Translations under genes and position numbers: made by a program
Notes under the pieces: model-generated
The model's database searches: none
What the model saw: only the letters and a program-made list of their open reading frames with translations
What the model was told of the DNA's origin: nothing
In this document: positions 27,401 through 39,700 of the stretch, in pieces
How the letters are laid out: each line of letters starts with the position of its first letter
Position numbering within the stretch: position 1 is the stretch's first letter
NCBI RefSeq assembly: GCF_000699445.3
Contig: NC_067197.1
Coordinates: 28,131,809 to 28,195,808, forward strand
From: Schistosoma haematobium
Taxonomy: Eukaryota > Platyhelminthes > Trematoda > Strigeidida > Schistosomatidae
Reading direction: 5' to 3'
DNA length: 64,000 nt

Positions 27401-29975
27401 TAAATTTATAGCTGACTGACAGTACAGTGTTTAAAGTACTTGGCTTTCAACTACTGAGGTCTGTTCGGATTCAGTTTAAGCAATAAGATATCAGTAGAAT
27501 ACATAACTCTTGTATTTAAATCATGATTCTAAGTTAAGTGCACAAATCTGTACTTGGTGAAATGAGTTACACTTAGTTAAATCTGGATTTATTTCGTTGA
27601 TGTGTTACACCTAAAAAAGTAAACAACTTGTACGGAATATTACTAATTTCTAACGAAGATCTTGTTTCATTTTACCGTAGAAGTCTGTCGTTCGAAATTT
27701 GTTAGATTCTATCATTGTTCACTTATAAATGTTATAATTAATTCTAAGTGTCGTTGAAGTTAGCTTCTTACTTTCCAATTAGTAATGTTATCAACTACCT
27801 TTTATTACATTGGTTAAATATCTCAAATGTTTATTTAGTCAAGACACTATAACACAAAGATTTCATGATTCATGCAACTATCGCTAAGTTAAACCTTTTC
27901 TCATATTCATCATTACATTTAATCATTGCAGCTTGCCATTTTAATTCATTTTTGTATTTTTTTTGTTCAAATCTTGCCATTGGTGTTTAAGACTGCAATT
28001 GATTAGTCTATTATCAATGGGAAGATTCAAACAAACAATACGAAAATGGATTGAAACTTCACCCTATTGCACAATCTAGCGGCTATCAGGGCTCAGTAGC
28101 TAAGTGGTTAACGTGAGTGCGTTTGAAGTGAACGGTAGTTGGCTGGAGTCCCAGAGTGAACGTCGACTTTGTGACAAAATTGCATCCAGCTGACGAGTCC
28201 CAAATAGGATGAAACGCGCGCCCTGAATTTCACTGCTAGCCATCATTCATCTTGGCTTATAAGCTTGTTATTTGTCTTAAGTAAAAGTTTTGTATCACTA
28301 AAGTTTTTTGAGTCATTCAGTCCTTCGATTACATGAAAATAGGATTCATTTAGTTCTGTATTAATTGTCTCAGTTGTTCAACTTTTTAGTGTTTTATTCA
28401 TAAGTTCGATAAAAAACCTTTACATAACAATATGCTCTTAGGTCAGGCACTCACATACAGATAGATAAACCAAAAATGAATAGCAAGGACTAATCTCCTT
28501 TGATAAACTTTTTAAAATAAAAGATAGACAACAGTTCACGGATCACAATTGCATATCAGTACAAGTCTCCAAACTTTATACTAAATTAAAGAGAAGAAAC
28601 AAACTATTACTGGTTCAAACGGTGGTGCAGATTTAAGAAAAAAGAAACAAAAAGGAAAGATAAAATGAAAGAGATACAAATTAGACGATATTCTCAGTTC
28701 AAATTAAGATAATGAGTTAATCTATAAGCATTATGTCCACTGAAACTGAGTTATATCACACAAAGTCTTCATCAGTTTATTTTATTTGTCATATGAATCT
28801 CAACCCTACTCGTCTGCACCTTTCAGTAGTTTCATAAACTGACTATGCTTGGAGTTTGGTTACTCTCAACCTTTTTATTTTGTATCTTGACAATTACGGG
28901 CACAAGACATCGTAGCAGACGACATCAAGTTGTTCATTGGTTCCATCATAAAAGAATAGTTTTTCCAACGTATTTATGATTTTACACTTGTAACTTACTC
29001 ATGTTGTTAGCTTTCAAGGGTAGGACGGAGTAAATTGATTTGTAGCCTGTTCATTCCTTGGTAATTGGATAAATATTAAATTGCTTACTCTATCGAAGAT
29101 CAATCATGCGTTGATTCCATCCTACTGAGGCTGATGCAATTCTTACTGTCTGATTATACATTGTTGTAAACTATTCGTATGGAGATATTTTGCATTCCAC
29201 AGAGAGAAGCTTATCCTTCCATATTCAAAATGCTTTTTGTTACGTGTGATATCATCTTTTAACCTTAAGTTTATTAGATGATCTCTAGCAAACGGTTAAT
29301 TCTTGATAAGTTAGTTCAAGGTGTTTTCAATGAAGAGTCTGAATGAATAGGAATAATTCTGAGTCACTGTATTCAACGCAGATCTTTTTAATCTCTAGCA
29401 CTGACACAAGTGTTTCGGAAAAAAAACTTTTATTTATGTATTGTATTTGTTAGTCATCGTATTTTACATGTTATTTAGCTTCTGGAAATTGTTTGTTTGA
29501 AGTTGATTTAAATGAATTATCTTTCTCATTTAATTTTTTTAGAAGTCCGATCCTCAATGCATGTTATTCTCAATATTTTGGGGTATACAAATTGCATTGT
29601 GCTTTTTACTAAGTCGTCTACCATCGAATACTATACTTTATGAGACACTTTTTCCTTCTGAACGTCGTATATACTGTTGGTATCGTATTCGAATGTTTTT
29701 CTACAATGCTTGGCATAAAATAACTGTAAAATGTAATTTAATTTTTCGATCAAAAGAGAGAAAGGAAAAGAAGAAAACATACAGATCTCAATTAACTTCT
29801 ATCGATAAATCTAATTGGTGGAGACGACTACCTCTACTGCTTCCTAATCTTCGTATGAAATCTACAAATGCATCATTTAAGAAAACTGATGAAAATGTTG
29901 AAGAATTTCTCCTTTCTCGTCTAACACACACAAAAGAATGTGTAGATGTTGAGAGTGGAGTGCCAGGTCAGTCTA

Positions 29976-30067
<92 letters not shown>

Positions 30068-33000
30068 TAATAATAATAATAATAATAATAATAAAGTAGT
30101 AATCAGGTGTTATTATTTTAACAACGTGTTGGGTTATTAAACGTTTGCAAACTTGCTTGAAAGTTATTCTGAAGTGTTTAACTGCAGAATATTTACTCAA
30201 TTTTTGTGCCGATTACTGTAAACAGATTTCATCAGTCTACTACTGATATGCCTAAACTGTCTTCCTACCCGGTTTCTATAATTTCAACTACTACACATCA
30301 ACTAGAGCGATAGAATGAAGGTGAAAATTACTAGTGAAAGCTTTACTCCAAGGTTAGTCCATGTAAAGAAAAACGAGAGTATTTATGGGGTTATCCATGA
30401 CTTAGAGCTTCTAGAAATTTCTGGAACCATACTAATTATATAGCAGTATAGATGAACATCCAAACAAAACCAAACACGTGATTCTGCATTTTCTGTGTTT
30501 TTGCTAAGCTTTTATTCAACACTGTTTGGATAAACCTTTTCCTGGAGTTTCTTGGCCTTCGGAGACTTTAATGAGAGATATTTTGGGACTCCTTCAACAA
30601 AATTATTCGATTTTACTACCGTGTATAATTATTAAAGCCAACCAAATTATTTCTTCAAGTTTTTGAATAATTAATTATTTCGTTGGAATCATGAACCGAT
30701 TTTATTTAAGCAACCATTAAAAATCTGGATACACTGGGACTTTTCAGTAGTTCACATCTACGATGCCTCATTTGGGAATCGAGTTTCAGACCTTCATCTT
30801 GCACTCAACCGAAACGGGCATCCAGTGCTTTCAAGTTTTCAATAGTTGCCTAACTTAGATTGATCCATGATCTCAATGAAATTCAATAATCTCCACAAAC
30901 TTAATAATTAATTATTCATCAGTGTAAATGATTTTTCTGAATTATTTTGGTATAACTACTTTTTTTATATTTCAATGGTCATTTAAGTGCAGGTATGTAA
31001 TAATTTTAAAATGCAAGTGCTGAATATAAACACCATAACACTATTCATTTACATATTGTTATTACACAAAATTAATTCTCTAATGGAACTCAATAACTAT
31101 GTGGATATTTTGAATAGTTGCCTTTTTAAGTTACTAGTTTTTTGTGACCTGGGTCGATATAAACTGTTTGCACAAATCAAAGTAAGTAGACACATATGAT
31201 TGTAATTTTCTACTCAACTGATTCAATATCACGTGTATATAAATATTATAATATCCTTAAAATAAACATCTTATTACTCCACAACTTTGTTGAAAATATT
31301 CTTTATCACTATGTATTAATATCTCACAAGTAACCATAATGAAATATAATAAATTTCAAATTTAATTATAATAGTTGAAATATGTTTTGATAATTATTAG
31401 TATGGAAATGAATTTCTAGGAGTTCTAGTGAAAAGCTATGATCAGTGGAATTCAATCCGTTTCGGATGTGAGACAGTTGTTCATCTCAGACAATGGATGA
31501 AAGGTCGTGTAAGATCATGGGCCGATTGAGGTTAGACATTAACACTGTGTGATGCGGGCCCAGTGGTCTAGAGTTTAAGTGTTCGCGCGCGAGACCGAAG
31601 GTCCTGGGTCTGAGTCTTGCGTGTGAGATCGTTGACGCACACTGCAGAAGAGCCCCATACTAGGAAGAAACAGCCATCCAATGCTTCCAGGTTTTAAATG
31701 TTAGCCTAGCTTAAATCGACTTGTGAATTCAACCACTAAAATATTTTGATCAGTTAACTGTTTTTAACGAAAATTGGAAATTTTATCGGGACGGAAAATT
31801 CGATAATCTGGTATGAATTTTAATCAAGAAAAAAAATCATGATAGTGTTGCGTAAATATGTATCCTGTTTCATGAATCTTCTACTATCTGCCATCATTGA
31901 ATAATAATTAGTGATTCATAAGCAATGTAGAAGCTTTCAAATATCTATGGATCAGTTCAAGTTGCCTCACGCTGTCAGCATAGGAAGATGAAATCATCAA
32001 GAAAGTTATCAGAGTAGTAGAAGCAAAAACGATATCAGTAATATTGTAGTGAACGAGAACACAAGTGGGGTCAATCGAATATATTTGAACACAAAATGAC
32101 AGAATATCCTAGTAAAATCTGAGAACCATACAGTAAATACTTCATTTGCAAAATGTCAATTCATCGTCTCAAGCTTTATTGTTCCTTCATTTCCACACCA
32201 ATCATTCCCTGTTCTCGTTCTCTTTTCGTAACCTTCTGTCTCCAGGCATTTCACTTTCGATTGATGATACATACTACTTATATCTGTCGACATCAGTAGC
32301 ACACATCACAGTATTAGTGATAGTAGATATGATAATGTTTTGTAAACACTATAATTCAAGGAGTAAATTTGTTTTTTGGCCTGCCCGTCTCCAAATTTCT
32401 TCCAACCAACTCTTACACTAGCAAACTGCTCGTTGAAGTAGTCAATAACTGAGTATACGTAATTACTATAAATAATGGGTTTAAATATTTTTTTTTACAA
32501 ATTGCTTAAGGTTGGAAATAACATGAAGGTGGACTTACTAAATAATAATAGTACAGATTTCTTTTTTTCGACTATCAGGATGTGTAGCATAAATACAATA
32601 GTACTACTATTCGTATTATTTTTATTATTTACTGAAAAACTACTGTTCTTCTCCCTTTGTTTTTTTTCAAAGTTCAAAGTAATAGTTTGCCATGTCGATT
32701 GATCAGTCGAGATAGCTTAACTCAGTCAACTTCTACACCCGCTATTAAATACAATTTTGAAGCACCTTCAACAATTGTTGTATCATCCAGTTGGATTGAA
32801 TCGCAGGATGTTAATAATTCTGAAAATAAGAAATTCTCTACACTTGATAAGATCAACAATAATACTAATAATGGTGATAACAATAACAATGATAATAATA
32901 ATAATCGTAACAATACATTACCATCATTTGTAATTGATCAGAATCTATCAGCATCTGTGAATACTTTAACAATAAGTAAAGATAATTCAAAAGTGGCTAC

Positions 33001-36000
33001 CGAACAATATCAAACCACCGATTCAAAAACAACACAATCACAATTTAAAAATGATGATCCTTTACCAAATTTAATTAGAATCTCATTATTGGCACGTTTT
33101 GAAAATGATTTACTCTCTTGTATTTTATGGTTCATTTTAGCGTTCCTTATTCATTTGACAATTACTATAATCAATACTACTATTGATTCTACAGATTTTC
33201 ATTCTTATTATTACTGTTACATTTTAAATTGGATCAGTGTTGTACTTGGTTTTCTGTTGCATTATGTTTGGCCTAATTTTAGAAAGGTGGGTCATTTTTA
33301 TATCTTTTAATAACTTGTTTAACAATATATTTTTGGCGGAGTAAGTTTGTGGAATTGTTCACTTTGTTGTACTAAGTTAAGGACTGATTTAGGCTAGGGA
33401 TAACCAGTGAGAACTAGGGAACATTGGACAGTTGTTGAGTCATATAGTAGTATCTTTGATCGATGCTCTCGTTTACACAAATTGACCTTAATTTTTCGTA
33501 TCAGTAAAATGCGCTGGTATAAAGCAGTTGTACATTTTTCGTTTATATAGAATGAAATTGTGTATTTTATTGGTTTCAATCTTATTCAACCAAATATTAC
33601 AAATATACTTTAATTAGGAAAACATGGTTCGTTTCTTATCTAAGGAATATCTATAAAATGGCATAGAGATTTCTATAAAAGTGCGTTGTTATTCAAGTTA
33701 CTGCTTCTTTATACCGGTTTTTACTGTCATACTAGACAACTTAATGTGTAGAGTGTCACAAATAACCCAAGCTACTTGGTGTCGTATGACAGTTTATAAG
33801 TAGTAGTCCTATCTATAAAAGAAACCCGACATGATCGTTCAACTTGGATGTAAGTATATGTCGACCGAGTCCAATCGGTTGTCAAAATTCTTGTTGAAAT
33901 CGTTAGTACCTTAGAAAGATACTTATGTGATTTGAAAATGGTTTGTGCTTATCAGCAGATATTGTAGTGAATGAGAACTCGAGTGGGGTAAACCAATTTA
34001 TTGGTTCATTCAAAATGACACAGTGTTTTTCTAAAATATGAAGTAATTCTGATATCTATATTTGGGCAAAAGTCAATCTACTGACATATGAGAGAACAAA
34101 ACATTTTAGGTATGTTTTTTAAAAGTATTATTTTCTTAAAACAGCATTTACAGAATGTGATGAATTGATTTGACTCCTTATAAGAAAATTCCAGCTTGTC
34201 ATTGCCTGACATAATATGTAGGTTGTAAATGTGTAACGTCTACAATAGAAGCTAATGATTACTTTTTTCTCGTTTCTATTAATTTATTAACCAAGTACAC
34301 GTTTGTGTACTTGACTTAATAAGTTAAGGATGCTACCTAGGTGAAATGTTTGAATTGAAATAGATGGGGGAAGGTTCAGATTTGGGGACAATTGGGTAAA
34401 ACTGTGACTCTAACCACTTTTTCATCGCTCCACTATCTTTATACAAGTTATTTTCAACTTGGTATAAAATACTCTCTCTCTTGTAAAGTAATTAGACCAA
34501 AATTTAATTGTATTATTCATAAATAATTTGTAAATTTTTCATGGTAGATTAAGTAATCCTAATGGTCGTAGTTTCTTTAATCTATGCAAATGATTCTTAT
34601 GATCCATCATATTGTTCCTGATGAAATTTTAAACTATATTTCTTTGTCATTGAAAAACAATTGATACATGATTTATTATTTCTAAAACTTATCACATGTT
34701 TCAATGGTATGTGTTATGCAGCATAAAAAACATAATTTAGATTGTAGTTTTCATTTGCTATTTACTTATAATAATGTAACTGGAATTTGGTATTCACTAA
34801 TTTTATTTTAATTTAGTTTCTCATTTACGTCAAAACAGCGAATGTATTATCTTTTCGTTTAACCTACCAGCGTGTATGACTAAGCATATGCTTACTTTTG
34901 TAATTAGCTAATTAAAAATATTTTTTTACCATGGAAAAATGGATTTGAGTCTTGTGCTATATTGGTTGATCTACAAGAAATTAATATAATTTAACTCGTT
35001 ATGGTTTGAGTTATCCGATTGTCGGTATTATTGGTTGGATTTGGATCGTTTTTAGTTGAAAAACCTGCCTCTTATTTCGATTGCCTTGATATAGTCATTT
35101 CGTCACATGGTGGAAAAGATTTATAACCTTAAACCTGTCATTATTTACTTCTTTATTTTGGCTGTATTTCCCATTGGTTTGATTTTTGATCCTATGTTTG
35201 CACATAATTTTTCCGATTGGTTGATAGATTGGATCGATTTCAATGTGCAATAAACACATAAACAAACATAGGACCAAAAATCAAACCAATGGGATATACA
35301 ACCAAGATAAAAAAGTAAACAATGACAGGTCAACAAGAACCAGTCAACATTAAGGTTTACAGGATAATCTGTGAGCTATATGTGGAGAAATTCGTACACT
35401 TCACTTCTGCCTGAAATTTGTGCTGGTGATGTCGTTCAGAGGAACGATGAAAAATCCACAACCAAACCATCCAGCTCAGAGAACAAAACTTTATCAAAAA
35501 TCTCATCACATGTTCTGTAGAATAGATAGATTGTGGCTAGCAGTGGAATCCAGGACACGCATTTCGTTCCTGAATGAATGTAGATTCAGCCGATGGGTCT
35601 CAAAGAGGACGAAACGCGTATCCTATAATTCACTGTCAGCCACAATCTGTCTATTCTATAAACTTATCTAATATTTTTATGGATTTATGGAATATGTAGC
35701 ATGTGACAAAAATATCTTTCCGATATGTTGGATGTATCTGATACAACCACCATTTGAGTAATACTGAGCATATGCGCACAGTCCTAATTAGAAATACAAT
35801 GTAATTAATAGAGCTGTAAACATTAATCGACTGAAGTTATTAGAACATGTATTATGCCTACATAGTTATTAACTATTCCTCTATGCGATATACTTGTTAG
35901 TATAGGAGTGCATTGTAAGAAAGTGATGAACTACTTAACCAAGATCTACAAAGTCACCAAATGCTAGTTTAATTTGTAATGAATTGTGTAGATTTCCTAG

Positions 36001-36668
36001 TTTTCAACATACTTTAGTAATCATCTATGGTTAAAACGTATTTTTATTGTTGATTGGAAACAGCTGCATTCATTCCATCTTTTTGTAAGCCTTCAGTTTT
36101 AATGTTATTCCATACTTCTTACTCATTGATTTCACCTGTCGTTTTCATTCTATAATCTGTATGTTTAATTTTGCTATCACTCATTTTACTGTTTTCATAT
36201 TGTACTGATGTAAGTTATGTTAGCCTGTGGTGGAACACATCCATCCCACATCGTAAGTTGTCTATAAAGAATGACCCTCTTGAATAATCATATTATCAGG
36301 TTCAAGGTTGCGAATTATTATAAAGGGCGGCCTGCTTGAGCATCTGAGCTACCTGTTCCTGCCGTCTAGATATTTCAACAAGTTATCTATTTTTGTTTGT
36401 TTTAATATATCATTATGTTTATTAATCGCATAACCTATTCTGCTGCGTTCCTGAAAAGTGTGCAACCTTTTGTTGTCAAAGTTACAAAAAACTCAATAAG
36501 AGACAATGTGGTTGCTGGCAATATACAACGAAAAGAATGCACGTTATTCAGATGTTCATTTACTAAACTGCAGACATCTAACTGGCGATCACTCGATGTT
36601 TATCGCCACGACCGACCAAGAAGAAAGAAACGGAAACTTGTTGAAATACTTTACGCTGAGAGTTCTAT

Positions 36669-36723
<55 letters not shown>

Positions 36724-39700
36724 GAATAAAGCTGATAATAATAATAGTAATTCTGCTTTGATAGGTTTACACTCTTATATAAAAAAATGTTTATTATTTA
36801 TTTGTTATGCCATTTTCGCTGCTCTCTTTTCCAGCCGTATCCATGGTTACTGCTTGTGAAACCTGTTGTTGAACCTGATCTTCACGGAAGAATTATTCGC
36901 TGGGAAGTTGCTTATTTTTGGCTTTGTTGGTTAGAAAGAAACGTGTTCTTGCCTGTTATTACTATGTGTATGGTCACTCAATCTTTTGATTCAATGGCAG
37001 TGAAGTTTGGACCGTTGTAAGTATTATGATTATATATATATATATATAATATAATATAATATTTTCTTTTACATAATTGTATCAGTAAGAGTGTCTTACT
37101 TTTTATTGTTTGTTTCGCTATATCGTGATAACCCACTCAAACTATATTAGTTAGAACATTCTTACTCTAGTGGTGTTCAATGTTATCAAGACGTTTCTCT
37201 CACCAATCTTCGTTCGGAAACTAAACGTAGCTTTTTACACAGTTTCATTTTTTTTGACTAGCAAATGCTTCTACAGCTAATTACCTGCCAATCTTCTAAT
37301 TCTAGGCGTTGGCAATCCCTTCATTTAGTTACTTTTCTACTTTAGTCCTTTTTTTCTTTCCGAAATTTGATTGCTTTGAAGGACCGCCTAATCAGAATTA
37401 ATCTTGGCTTTATCACAATATGAATCAGTATTTTGTTTGTATCTTGTTATTACTCAAAAGAGCATTCACTGCACTAAGAAACTTCACTCTAATGCTTGGT
37501 CCACTGACTTAATGAAACAGAGAAGTGACTACTGGACTATTTTGACTAAAAGTTGTTCCATAGATCGATGATTGAAGTCAACAATGAAACAGTTTTTACG
37601 AATTAACAAATGAAAAGTGAAGTGCTTCAAAATTTTAATGATATTATTAGTTAGGTTTAACCATCCGAATTCAGTGCGCTTTTCCTACACTAGTTCAGTC
37701 ATGACCGAGTACCTCAAGGGTAATGTCTCAGATTGTGAAGTTAGGTTCAAATGCTATAGAGATCATGTGACCCCTCAATAATGCGGCTACGCCGTAGTGA
37801 CGTATGCCACCCAGATCTAGGCTTTTTTGCTAACTACTTCCGATCACCTCACATGTCATTAGGTCACTGTTTTGTTTGCAATAAAGCAATATCACTCATT
37901 TATAAATTATAATGGCTTGTTTACTTTAACCTCATTCCATCTACAAATTTAACATTTGGATAATATCATTCGTTTTTATTGAGATGTGTGGCTTGGAGTT
38001 GAGTGGACAAATAAGTGTTAAACTTCTGAGTTTTTGGGTCTTTTTAATTGTACAATTTTAATTTATTCTTTTTTTTCAGACTATCCACATTCATAATTAT
38101 TGTATGTAGTATGAAAATGTTACGTAATGGTTTTTGTTGTGCAAAACAAACTTACCTAAGTTTGTTTTTCACGAATTTATTATTTTCATTTGATTTCTAC
38201 AATTTTAAAGAAGCATTCCCTATTAATTATTTCTTTGTATCACTTCTTGTTAGCAAGGTGAGTTGAATATTTTTTCTTCTACTATTGTATGTATAATTCT
38301 CGTTTGCTTTTCATGTCTTTATAACCCTAATAATTAAAGCTGTAATATAATAGAAAACAGTATTTTATCTTGTTCTGATATTTATTTAATGTTTAGGTCG
38401 ATAAAATATCGAAAATTCGTTCTGTAAATAAATTCATTCATCATGCTAACCTCTCAGTAGCAAACATTGCACATCGTGGTAGGTGATGGTTAAGGGTACG
38501 TAATAGAAATCCTGGTCACATCAGGCACTAAAGATTCACTATCTCACCTACCGATTTGCCATTTGCACCATTTTTTTTATATTAACAGGTATTACAGTTC
38601 AGTAGAAAAAGTTACTTTAGTATATTTGTGTTTCTATGGATTGGCCAACCAGTCCATCAAATCACTAACAGATATATTTAGCCATACTAATAGGTATATA
38701 TTACATGGCTAGGGTTCACGCGATTATCGTAACCAGCGGTTTGCAATGGCATAAGTGCGTCCATTCTTTGTCTTCCCGCAAATTCTGAGATTCTAAATTT
38801 CTCATGACACTTTTTTGTTTTTATTTCACTAATTTATATTTTCTTTTCGAATCGTATCTTTGGTCCCTAATCTTTCCCATTACCACTGATACTGTTACTA
38901 CCTCTACTATTCGGGAATTCGGTCTGACAATTTCATCTTTGTGCTAATGGGGTTGGGATATAACAAATAGAACCGATGTGCCTACGGACAGGTTCTACGT
39001 TGCAACTGACTGTGTGGTGTTTGTGTTAGTTTCTGTTCTTTTTAATCAACTGAAGTAAACGAATGTGTTGGAGAAAGTCTTCGAGACATATGCCCCACAT
39101 AAATTGATTTTGTTACTTTGTAGACTGGTGAATGATTTACACAGTATGTGTTCATTGAATTCGGTCTGTAGTCTTTATCTCATTATAGGGAATGTTTTCA
39201 AACAATAAGTAATTTAAGGATGTGAAATACTTAGGTTTATTTATTTGCCGTTTTTATTGTATATGATTCCCCTTTCATCTTATAGAGTATAAGTGTGCAC
39301 ACATAACTTTATTTTATTTACAGCGTAGTTACGGATAAAGTCGCAAACATTTCATGTATCTCATAAAAGTTATCACTTATCCTTCATTGGTTATATTACC
39401 TCATTGTATTTTTGGTCGTAATCGGATTATTTGACCAAAGACATCACTCGTTTTTGTTCAGGGTTTTGTAATTTATTGTTGTTGATGTTTAGGACGGTAA
39501 TTGAACAGTCTATTTCCACGTGTGCATTTTGAGTGGTTTGCTTCGGTACAGGATAATGTCGTAAGTCTTCATATATTTGGCATTCGAATCCAGTACGTGT
39601 GTTTTATCCTACTTTAAACTCGTCAGCCATTTACTTTCACACTTATTAAACAGGTTATTGATTACTTGGATTCAGAAGTCCTTTATATAATGCGTTGGAA

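Noticed and set aside
28085..28160. tRNA gene
   Set aside because: A and B box-like sites are present here, at 31552, 40115 and 57620, but no cloverleaf or acceptor stem can be drawn; these are retroposon heads.
29946..30200. Poly-Asn and poly-Ile frames
   Set aside because: Read through a TAA microsatellite in an intron.
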